Below are positions 1-8,316 of a stretch of 21,169 bases of DNA, one piece after another. Both the position numbers and the translations under genes were made by a program. The stretch spans positions 1 to 21,169 of the forward strand of contig JADGJL010000437.1 in NCBI GenBank assembly GCA_027600665.1, in the 5' to 3' direction. This stretch comes from Irineochytrium annulatum. Its lineage: Eukaryota > Chytridiomycota > Chytridiomycetes > Chytridiales > Chytridiaceae. How positions within the stretch are numbered: the first letter of the stretch is position 1; the number at the start of each line of letters is the position of its first letter. Under the pieces are notes generated by a model, which saw only the letters and a program-made list of their open reading frames with translations, searched no databases and was not told the DNA's origin.

Positions 1-445
1 GGGGCCAGCAGGGCCCCGACTGGCGGGCCGCCGTCACGGTCCACGACGAGCAGCGGCGGCGGTGTGGTTGGGATGTCGGCGCGCGCGCTGGAGAGGGAGC
101 GGAGGGCGGCGAGGGAGAGGGAGGTCAGGGCCATGCTGCAGAAGCTGTCGATGCCGCAAAGGGTGGGTGTTTGAGAGAGGGCCCGGACGGACGGTTGGGA
201 AGGTGTAAGACGGGGGGATGGCGTCTTGCAAAGGGGTGACGGCGGAGGAGCTGAGACTCGTCTTTGCAGGGACTAGCGATGTTGCGGAGGAGTGGGAGGT
301 AGTGGCGCGAAAAGCGCTTGGTGCAGAAGCGGGCGATGCGCTGACGAGCGAGATGGGCGATGCTAGAAATGGAGAGGTTAACGTCGGCGCAGGCGACTTG
401 GGCCGCTATGTACGTGCTGTTTACGCAACCAGAGAGTGGAGCTGA
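1..445 (+). CDS. 3' end of an unidentified gene, truncated by the window edge
   Basis: Frame 1 is open from base 1 to a TGA at 172-174. It encodes a Ser/Thr/Gly/Pro-rich stretch, then an Arg/Glu-rich amphipathic helix (around ALERERRAAREREV) and a short tail. A possible intron from 167 (GTGTTT) to 269 (TTTGCAG, with CTGAG nearby) would keep frame and add an exon at 270-445 containing EEWEVVARKAL and ending TREWS; the protein would then stop at 445. Without splicing it stops at 174. The donor at 167 is weak, and the stronger-looking GTGGGT at 163 would run into an early stop, so the final exon is uncertain. I recognise no family. The helix could be a coiled-coil or nucleic-acid-binding segment. 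Only the C-terminal part of the gene is present. Confidence 0.35.
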
Positions 446-1124
446 GGAAAGCGATGAAGTTAGGACTCCCTTCATTGTATGTTAAGTTTAGTAGCCGTAG
501 GCGCATTCCTTTGTTTAATGGGTCAACCCTTGTGGGCACGGACGTGCCATTCATTGCTCTTGAGGGGTTGGTTTATTCAGAACAACGCTACTCTTTGAAT
601 CTTAGTTACGGCGCCGTCATATTTTGTCTGTTGATAACTTATTCCGTTGTGATTTTGTGAATCTCTTTTTTTGTAATCACCTTTCGTCGTTCTGTGTTTT
701 GCCTGAGTTTGTAAATTATGTTTGTTGGAAAGCTATTCAGCTACCTTATGCATCTGTAGCGAGATTGTTAGCACGTTTATGGGTTCTAAATATACTCGGT
801 CAGCGTTGTATATCTTTAGACGAATGCAACTTGGCTTTCCTTTGTGGCGAAGTCCGGAAACGCCCCTCTTTGGTAAAATCGTCTTCACATGAATAAAAGG
901 TCGCGACGTACAGCTCTAATTAAGACCAAGGTACGTAATGGACTCGATCATTCTTATTCTCTCGAGTGCCTGCTTAGGAGCTATCGTTTCCACGCCACCA
1001 CTTATTGCTGTTGCGCCATCATTTCTTCCTTGTGGCTGGTAGGATATCCAGTGACTCCAGCCCCTGATGGTGGCTTGCGGGCTTGCATATCAGCAACGCA
1101 TGCAGTCCTTCAACTCCTTCATCC
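446..1124. other. AT-richer spacer upstream of the GTPase-like array
   Basis: About 680 bases without a convincing gene. The small open frames have no recognisable motif, no splice partners and no codon bias like that of the neighbours. Base composition is visibly more AT-rich than the genes on either side. The right part must hold the promoter of the gene starting at 1125, but I see no clear TATA box. Confidence 0.6.
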
Positions 1125-1914
1125 ATGACCCAGACTGGAGAGTTGCCCACCATTAAGGTCGCCCTCGTCGGCCTCCCGTGCGGGAGAACCTCCCTCCTTC
1201 AATACCTCGCTGGCGTCGAGGTAACCGGGGTGAGATTCCACCCTCCTCACGCAATGCAGCCTCGATATTAACGCCTGCAAAGAGACGCCCATACTGGCCC
1301 GACATCTTCGAACCCGTACGCGGGCACACGAAGGTCGATGGCCAGGTCGTGGCGCTCACGATACAGAGGATCTGGGTGGACAACGAGTATGAGAAGATCT
1401 TGGGGCTGTTATACGCGGAGACGGATGTTGTCGTGCTGGCTTATGATGTGAGCGAGCCGCGAACATTGGAGGCCGTGAGGGACAAGGTGTAGTGTTTGGT
1501 CCTTCCCTTGCTATGTTTTGCTGTTCGGACTGGCATGTTAATGACTGTCCTGTTTCGTTCCAGTATCATCCAGAAATCCGCAAGCATCTGCCCAAGACGC
1601 CATACGTCCTCGTTGGACTCAAGAAGGACCTGCGAGAGGATCACGCCATCTTAGAGGCCCTACGGCAACGGTCGCTGCAGCCCGTTACGGTGGAGAAGGT
1701 ACGTTGTGATCCGATTGTTATATTCACGTTGCGCGCCTTACGTCTAAGGTGCTGCTCGCAGGGCAAGCGGATGGCGAGCGATATCGGTGCGAGGGGCTTC
1801 CTTGAGTGTTCTGCGAAGGCAGGGGAAGGCGTCGGCGAAGTATTTGAGTATGCGGCCAGGGTGGCGATAGGGGCTAGGAAGGAGGTTAAGAAGACGTCCT
1901 GCGCTGTCATGTAG
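1125..1914 (+). CDS. Degenerate Rho-family GTPase-like protein, tandem copy 1
   Basis: Four exons: 1125-1229, 1283-1486, 1564-1698, 1762-1914, all joined in phase 0, giving 198 aa. The start is the ATG just ahead of the first beta strand (IKVALVG). It aligns with Rho/Rac GTPases along its whole length: P-loop GLPCGRTS (residues 16-23), the switch I area, VDGQVVAL, LVGLKKDLRED (G4-like), a Rho-type insert helix, ECSAKAGEG (G5) and a C-terminal CAAX box (CAVM) behind a Lys-rich stretch. A terminal Met in CAAX usually favours farnesylation, so a membrane location is likely. Oddities: the P-loop is G-x3-G, one residue short; its Lys is Arg; the switch I Thr is Asp (PDIF for PTVF); and DTAGQ is replaced by RIWVD. 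Classical GTP hydrolysis is therefore unlikely. A pseudo-GTPase role as a membrane adaptor is inference. Confidence 0.82.
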
Positions 1915-2125
1915 TAATCGTGAACATTTCCGTATTTATTTTACGTACTCGCTATCGCTGAAGATTGTATCAAACCTTGTTCCCAAATATACTTAGCATG
2001 CAAATCGCAATTGCTGTTTCTCTGGCTTCAAATCGACAAATATGAGGCTGGCTCACACCAACAGCGGCTGAGTTCTGGGCAGGTGACAGCACTCCAACAC
2101 GACTTGAGAGCTCAACAGTTCAACC

Positions 2126-2965
2126 ATGACCGACGCAGAGAAGGCGGCGATCAAGGTCATCATCGTCGGCCCGCGGTGCGGGAAGACGGCGCTCCTCCTT
2201 GCCGCAGCGGGTTGCGAGGTAACCTGGGTAAGAGCTTGCTCGCCTTCCACACTTGTCGCCGATAATAACAACACCGCAGGAAGGACCCTGTCATGGCCCC
2301 ACTGCCTTCACACCAGTCCACGCCGAAACCGTCGTCGACGGCGAGCGCGTGGCGCTCTCGCTAGCGAAGGTGTTTGATGAGCACGAGAGGTTGAAGCCGT
2401 TGATGTACAAAGGGATGGATGTCGTGATGCTCGTTTATAATGTGAGCGAGCCGGGGACGTTGGAGAGCGCGGGATAAGGTAGTGTGCCATCCCCATTTTC
2501 TTGTTTCCTTTTCCCTTGAAGAATTTCCTTCGCTTTATTTATTTCTCGCTGGCGTTTCGGCGTTGTGTATAATGCAACTGTTGATGACCGCCGCCCCCTG
2601 TGCTTGCTCTGCAGTGTCTTCCAGAGATACGGAGGCTTTTGCCAAGGACGCCATACCTCCTCGTCGGGCTAAAGAAGGATTTGCGGGCAGAACACGGCGT
2701 GTTAGAGGCCCTGCGGGAGAAATCGATGCAGCCGGTTTCCACAGAGAAGGTACGGTGTAGCGCATTAGTTCTTATTCGGGTGGTACTTGAGCGACTTTTC
2801 TACCAGGGAAGGCAGTTGGCGACCGACATCGGCGCGACGGCCTTCTTTGAGTATTCCGCCAAGACCGGGGAAGGCATGGGCGAGGTTTTTGAGTACACGG
2901 CTAGAGTGGCGATGGAGTCGCCGCCGCGCAGGGATGTTAAGAAAGCTTGCTGCACTTTCATGTGA
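2126..2965 (+). pseudogene. Degenerate Rho-family GTPase-like gene, tandem copy 2, with a frameshift in exon 2
   Basis: Four exons match copy 1: 2126-2227, 2280-2478, 2615-2749, 2807-2965. The P-loop is GPRCGKTA (residues 15-22, Lys kept, one residue short). Switch I keeps a Thr (PTAF), switch II lacks DxxG and is two residues shorter than copy 1, G4 is LKKDLRAE, G5 is EYSAKTGEG and the C-terminus is a CAAX box (CTFM) after RRDVKKAC. At the end of exon 2, where copies 1 and 3 read Val-Arg-Asp-Lys before the donor, one base is missing, so TAA (2475-2477) appears in frame. This makes it a candidate pseudogene. A GTGAGC donor at 2442, spliced to 2615, would skip the damaged bases, keep phase 0 and give a 185-aa protein lacking 13 residues. 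The other exons are undamaged, so either the decay is recent or the gene is rescued by that splice. Confidence 0.7.
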
Positions 2966-3199
2966 AGAGTTGCATTTTACTTTTACATTCTGATGGGTAT
3001 TGATTCTCGTCACTTGTACTTACTTGCGGCTCGCTGCTTTCTGTTGCCATGCAAAAACTCCTTATTGAAAATAGCACGTAAAAATTTAGTAACAATCTCA
3101 CTGATAGGTGAAGTCGAAATAGGCTGTTGACACTCACTGGCGACAATTAGTGTAAAGAGTTTTAGACCGTTTCAGCCTTTGCAGTGGCCCCTTTCACTG

Positions 3200-4026
3200 A
3201 TGACTGAGGGCGGGCCGACAATCAAAGTGGCCGTCGTCGGCCTCCCGTGCGGGAAAACCTCTCTCCTTCAATGTCAAGCTGGAGTCGAGATAACCGGGGT
3301 GAGCATCTTCTGCTCCTCCTCCATCAGTTTCCCGACCATTCATGCCGTGAATTCAACAGGTACAGCCAAACTTGCCCGACAGCTTCGGGTTCGTCCAGGG
3401 GCGGACGGTGGTCGACGGCCAGGTCGTGACCCTCGCGATGCAGAGGATCTCTGGGTGCTATCAGTACGAAAGGATCCGGCCGTTGATGTATCAAGGCATG
3501 AATGTGGTGATCTTGTGCTATGATGTGTGCGAGCCGGCCACGTTGGAAGCCGTGAGGGATAAGGTGTAGTTTCCTTCTTCCTTTTTTTTTTTTTCTTATA
3601 TCGAATCGCTGTTTCTGCGCTTTCTTCTGGTATTTATGCAAGTGTAATGACGGCCCAATTTTAATCCCAGTACCACCCCGAGATTCGGCTTCATCTACAA
3701 GACGCGCCATACATCCTGGTCGGTCTCAAGAAGGACCTGCGAGTGGATCTCGGCGTACTCAAGGCCCTGAGGGGGAGGTCGCCTGTAACGACGAAGCAGG
3801 TAAAAAGCGTTCACTCTTCCGATGAGCCCGACGAAACCTGTGTTCAAAAAAGCGCTTTTTCTTCTAGGGCGAGCAGATGGCGAGCAATCTCGGCGCGAAG
3901 GGCTTCTTTGAGTGTTCGGCGAAGACGGGGGAGGGCGTGGGTGGCGTTTTCAAGTACGCGGCCAGGGTTGCGTTGGAGACGCCAAGGAGGGTTGTTTGTT
4001 CAAAACCTGGTTGTGTGGTAATGTGA
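3200..4026 (+). CDS. Degenerate Rho-family GTPase-like protein, tandem copy 3
   Basis: Four exons, 3200-3298, 3360-3563, 3671-3799 and 3868-4026, all in phase 0, give an intact 196-aa protein. The ATG at 3200 matches the starts of copies 1 and 2. Visible motifs: P-loop GLPCGKTS (residues 14-21), VVDGQVVTLAMQRI where Rho has the strand into DTAGQ, YERIRPLMY (close to the Rho DRLRPLSY), LVGLKKDLRVD (G4-like), a shortened Rho insert, ECSAKTGEG (G5) and a terminal CAAX box, CVVM. As in the other copies, the P-loop lacks one residue, the switch I Thr is Asp (PDSF) and the catalytic Asp and Gln of switch II are replaced by Arg and Cys. Exon boundaries coincide with those of its neighbours. It is probably prenylated and membrane-bound; nucleotide binding is possible, turnover doubtful. 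Confidence 0.83.
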
Positions 4027-4411
4027 ACCAGCTTACATTACTCTTTCAACCCTGCAGTGTGCGGTGCTCTTCTTTTGTAATCACGTCGGATAAAAAGCGA
4101 CATATCATGTAGATAGCAAGAAGTCCTAACTTCCGGTTTGCATAATAACGGTAATGACAATGTGTTCGAACACGCGCAATGAGCGCAATGACCTTACTCT
4201 TTTCCTTTGCCTCAAAAGCTTGTGTTTGCTCGAATGACTATATGATTGGACCCTTGTAAAGGTAAACGGAGAAACGAAGCGTTCCTATTGCAAACTGAAC
4301 AATAAAGAGCTATGAATAATACACAATGAAGCTCGAAGGCGCCATATACAAGATATAAAATCACCAGTATCAGCGACAATCAGAAGAACAAGTAAGACAG
4401 GGAAACCACCA
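4027..4411. other. Convergent intergenic region
   Basis: Spacer between the 3' ends of the third GTPase-like gene (plus strand) and the large fusion gene (minus strand). It is AT-rich, without a usable frame or clear repeat. It should hold both 3' UTRs. An AATAAA on the plus strand near 4301 could serve the upstream gene but lies about 275 bases past its stop. Confidence 0.5.
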
Positions 4412-7400
4412 CTAGAAATGAACTGCGCAACAACGTGTCGCTTTTTTTTTGCGAAAAAACATGCGAAATGGCGATTTAACGGCTTTTGGGGCCGGCGTGG
4501 CCGATGTTGGGGTAGCCGTCGCAGATTTCGGGGCCGCCGCCGAAGCCGCTCGCGCCTTCGCCGCCCGTGCCTCCAAAGCGACCCTGGCGGCATGCTGAAA
4601 TACCTCGGTCACTCCGTCCCCGGTATATGCCGAGCACTCAAGGAACCCACTCGCCCGAATTCTTTTGGCGAGCCGCTCTCCCTGTCACAAAATAACACCG
4701 TTAACGTCCAACTAATAATAAATGTAAAAAAAAAAGGGTTTGCCGCAACCTGCTCTGGGGTAAGCGCATTTGCATCCGGGTGACCCCTGCGGTCCTTCTG
4801 AAGCCCGACAAGAATGTACGGGATCTTGGACGCATGTCGGCGGAGCTCTTCAAGAAACTGAGGACAAAAGTTGCGATTATCATCCCGCTGCTAGGCAAGC
4901 CACAAGCAAGGAAGAAGAGGATCAACGGCTTACGTACCTTACTCTCCACATTTTTTAAAGGAGACCACACTCGAGTCACAATCGCGCGCGTCACCGATAT
5001 TATACCTAATAATCACAACGTCGGCTTCTAGGTAATACTGAGTCGTCAAGAAGTCATACCCCGATTTCGTGCTGATAAGCGTGAGGGCCACCACCTTGCC
5101 GTCAACCTCAGTCTCCGCGTGGAAGAAATCATTAATATCGTCGGTTCCCTTAAAACAGCAATCAGAGTCCATTGAAAGTCGGAGAAAGCGAAGGATTCTC
5201 ACTAAGGCCACCTCGATACGCGCCTGCAAAGCTAAAAGCGTAGTCTTGCCGCAACATCCCCCGACCATAAAGATTCTGATGCGATCTTTATCAGATTCCT
5301 CAAACCCCTCCTTCACTTTGTGGCCGCGAGCGGAACGCGCCGTCTCAAATAATGCCACGTCGCGCTCTAATATTGCCGACGCGTCGAGGCGGCCAAGCTT
5401 CGCCGCCTTCTCCAAACACTTCTCGGCCGCTAACAAGTCCTTGCCGTCGCCTTGCCAGTGGCTTGCCATTGTCATTAATGCATCCGCATCCCCATCCTCC
5501 GCCGCGAGCTCGAGGTATTCAAACGCCTTCGGAATGTTCTGCGTCACGATCTTACCCTCCAAGAGCAGCCGACCTAGCTCCGCCCTTGCCGGCGAATGCT
5601 CCCGGTCCGCTGCCGAATGCAGGTATCTGACGGCGTCCTCCGCGGCAAAGAACTTCAGGACCTTTTTCTTGTATAAACCGTAAAGCTTGTATCCTGCCTC
5701 CGGGTGGCCCTTGGACATGGCGTCTACCCAAGCCCTCCTTGCATTCGCGTACTTCTGGCCTGCCATGTCTTGGACCCCGCGCTCGAAATGTTGCTCGGCG
5801 GTGGTCAACTCTTGAATTTTCGCTGGGGACACGGGACGGCCGCTCATATCGGAATCTTCCCGTGGTTTGAGGTTTTCTATGACGTGGTCGAGAGCAGCCG
5901 TGACTTCAGACAAGACTGAATCCAGGCGGTCGGCGTCCAAACCCTCGATGTAGAGCTGATCGCTGATCAGCAGGCCGGCCTTGGTCTTCTTCCATCTAAA
6001 CCCGCGGCCGACGACGAGGACCACGAACGGGATCTTGAGGACGGTGACGATGAAGTTGAGCTCCTTTAGACAATTCTCGGACGCCGCATACTCGTCGCTG
6101 ACGCAGATCAGGCAGACGTCGGCCGCTTTTAGCCCGTTGGTGATATTCTCAAAGAGGTCTTCACCTGGGTGGAGTCTGCATTGATGGTCAGGCGTCGACA
6201 AACAGTGAACGAGGCAATATTACCGCTCGGTATCCTGCCAAATATTGGAGTATCCTTGCTTCTCGAGGTGTCGCCGCACATGTCTCGGATCGCAGACGCC
6301 CACGGCCTTGTCTTTGAAAGCCTCTGCCGAATTTTTCCAGCAGTACGTGACGAACAGGCTAACCGTATTCCTTCCCCTCGTTGGCGGAGGCGTACTTAGA
6401 GGCCGGATGACTCCGGCCTGACAGGCCGCCGCAGCGTTCATCGAACTTGTCGCTACCTCTCCCAACGAAATTTTTAATCGCTCGTTTTTCGTCGGTGGGT
6501 TGCCTAGCATCGCGGCACCCTTGAGGACTTTGTCGCCGGGGACGGTCGGGACGATAATCTTGATGCAAGGTTCGAATTCCTGGCGTAGCATCGCTTGAAG
6601 CGGGATGAAGCGGGCGAAATTGCCGACGACGACGAGATACTTGCAATTACGCACTTTCCTACAAATCGTCTCAAGGTAGTTGACGATCGTGATCACGGTT
6701 TCGTTGGATAGCCTGTCCGTCATGAAGGATGCCGGGATCACGATGTTATTGTCGTCAAGATGAAGCTCCTCCTCGTCCATGTTCTTAAAGTGCTGTGTAA
6801 CTGCGTTAAAAAAAAATAGGCTTAGTTGAGATTTGAGTTTAAAAGAACATCCACAACTTGTTCGTACTGAAAGGAAGAAGGGAATTAGGGATCGCAATCA
6901 GGAGATCGTCATCCCCGGTGAAACTGCACTTCTTTCTCTCCCACTCCTTCATCACGCTATACCACAGACTTCCGTGCTTGGTCTTAAGCTCCCCGGCTGC
7001 CTTTCGCACGCACATGTGGTCAATCCAGCGCACAAAGGCCACGTCGATGGCCGTCGATCCATTCTCCCGTTGGCACACACCAAATAACTTCTTCGCGCTA
7101 ACACCCGTTTTCGTAACCTCGAGTGCAGTAACGTCAAGCGTCCCGCCTCCGCAGTCGGCCACGGCAAACACGTCCCCCTCCTTAAATCCCAGCTTCTGGT
7201 CCGCCAGGCAGGACACGGAGGCCGCCTCGGACTCGAGCGCAAGCAAGAGCGATCTTTGCGATGTCTCCGTGACAAGCCCACCCTCAATCGCCGACAGCCG
7301 CATTAGCTCCCCCTCTTCCTCTTTCGAGCGCACGGTCAGGACCCACAAGACGTCGTCGGCTTTGATAGAGGCGTTGTTCTCCGTGACCTGCTCCATCGCG

Positions 7401-7924
7401 GCGTTCTTGATGGCCCTCAGCGCTGCCCCGACGACCTTGTACGCTGGTGCCCCGTGGCCGGTTTCGTCGTCAAGCAGCTGGAGGTCTTCGTAGCAGCCCT
7501 GTGCCTTGTTCAGCGGCATGTACCGCAGCGGTTTGATCCGGTCGTACAACTGCATCTTGAACTGGTGGTAGAAGAGGAAGTCGCCGCGGATGTCTGGGCT
7601 GAGATTGGTGGCTCTGTCTATGGCCAGGACGCCAAATGCTACAGTCGAGAGGTCACTTCGCTTGAGCAAAATCGCGGTCGCAGTCTTTCCGCCGTTCGTG
7701 CCTGGCCATGTCCTACGAATAGTCAGCAAGTGGACGCGATGCAGGTTCAAGCAAATGCCAATCAAGCACCTGTTGTCGTAAATGTCCACGTCCGGGTTCA
7801 GCGCCTTCGTCGACGGGAAGGCGTAGGAGTAGCCGGAGCCGCAGGTGCCGATGTCAATCGCAATTATGACCTTGTGGGCCTTCGTGGGTCCCGACGCGAA
7901 CGCCGGCGGGCAATCCTGCTCCAT
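4412..7924 (-). CDS. Fusion protein: HSPA12-type Hsp70-like ATPase + TIR + Sel1-like repeats + degenerate Rho-like domain
   Basis: Minus-strand exons: 7770-7924, 6868-7712, 6224-6800, 5203-6175, 4938-5148, 4750-4857, 4412-4681. The start ATG is at 7924. Residues 1-~430 are HSPA12-like: phosphate-1 motif AIDIGTCGSGY (22-32), FKMQLYD, ALESEAASV, phosphate-2 ADCGGGTLD (237-245), and an adenosine-type strand VVVGNFARF. Residues ~480-610 are a TIR domain: SLFVTYCW, IWQDTERLHPGEDL, ICVSDEY and SENCLKEL, whose Glu564 sits where TIR NADases have the catalytic Glu. Residues ~650-800 are Sel1-like repeats (KAFEYLELAAEDGDADAL). From ~824 follows a Rho-like domain with P-loop GGCCGKTT (831-838). The main frame stops at TAA 4941-4939 (919 aa). 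Downstream exons still encode LVGLQKD and ECSAYTGDG in frame, so a 25-base insertion or frameshift around 4958-4992 has cut off the G4/G5 part. The tail (Ala/Pro/Lys-rich, ending CCAVHF) has no CAAX. Exon 3 joins ATPase to TIR and exon 4 joins TIR to repeats to P-loop, so the fusion does not depend on splice guesses. The role is probably signalling or immunity-like (inference). Confidence 0.85.
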
Positions 7925-8316
7925 TGTTGGATGCCGGCGCGCAAGAAGGAAAGGCGGCACGGCTGCAAGGTGGGGATAAGATCAGGTTTTGGATTGAGCA
8001 ATTCACAAGCCAGCGGAAGACATTGAGCTGTCTGACGATGTTGCCCAAGCGCGTCTTCTTGCTCACACTCTGCCTCGCGTACGGTCACCCGCTGCTGTCT
8101 GCGTAAAATAGTAGGATAAAATCGATATATGATGATCTGTTCTCCGCTCCCCAGTTGAGCGTATTCCACCGTTCACCTTTTGCCTTTTTTCTTTCTACTG
8201 TCACGGTTGAGGATCTCGGAGATCGCCAGCCCTCAGAGCGTTGCACCGAGCAAGCCATGGTGAACGAATAAGAGTATTTATTTAAAAGCGTCATCGTCGG
8301 AGTTACAACGAATACA
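7925..8316. other. Spacer: 5' flank of the fusion gene and 3' flank of the oxidoreductase gene
   Basis: About 390 bases between two minus-strand genes. It carries the presumed promoter of the fusion gene, without an obvious TATA box, and the 3' UTR of the oxidoreductase gene. Open frames here are short and without recognisable motifs. Confidence 0.5.
8277..8282 (-). terminator. Polyadenylation signal AATAAA of the MDR oxidoreductase gene
   Basis: On the minus strand AATAAA lies 34 bases past the TGA at 8319-8317, a normal distance for a fungal 3' UTR. Confidence 0.45.

Noticed and set aside
436..1128. Four chained small plus-strand frames
   Set aside because: AT-rich, no shared phase with splice sites, no recognisable motif; read as spacer.
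5069..5683. 204-codon open frame on the plus strand
   Set aside because: Antisense shadow of the TIR/Sel1-like/P-loop exons, which carry clear domain motifs on the other strand.
4939..6201. Treating the TIR/Sel1-like/P-loop part as its own gene starting at an internal codon
   Set aside because: The TIR domain would lose its first strand; that strand lies in the upstream exon and the 48-bp intron (6176-6223) joins them in phase with a good branch site.
6858..8026. Long plus-strand frames (211 and 190 codons)
   Set aside because: Antisense shadows of the HSPA12-like exons; no motifs of their own.
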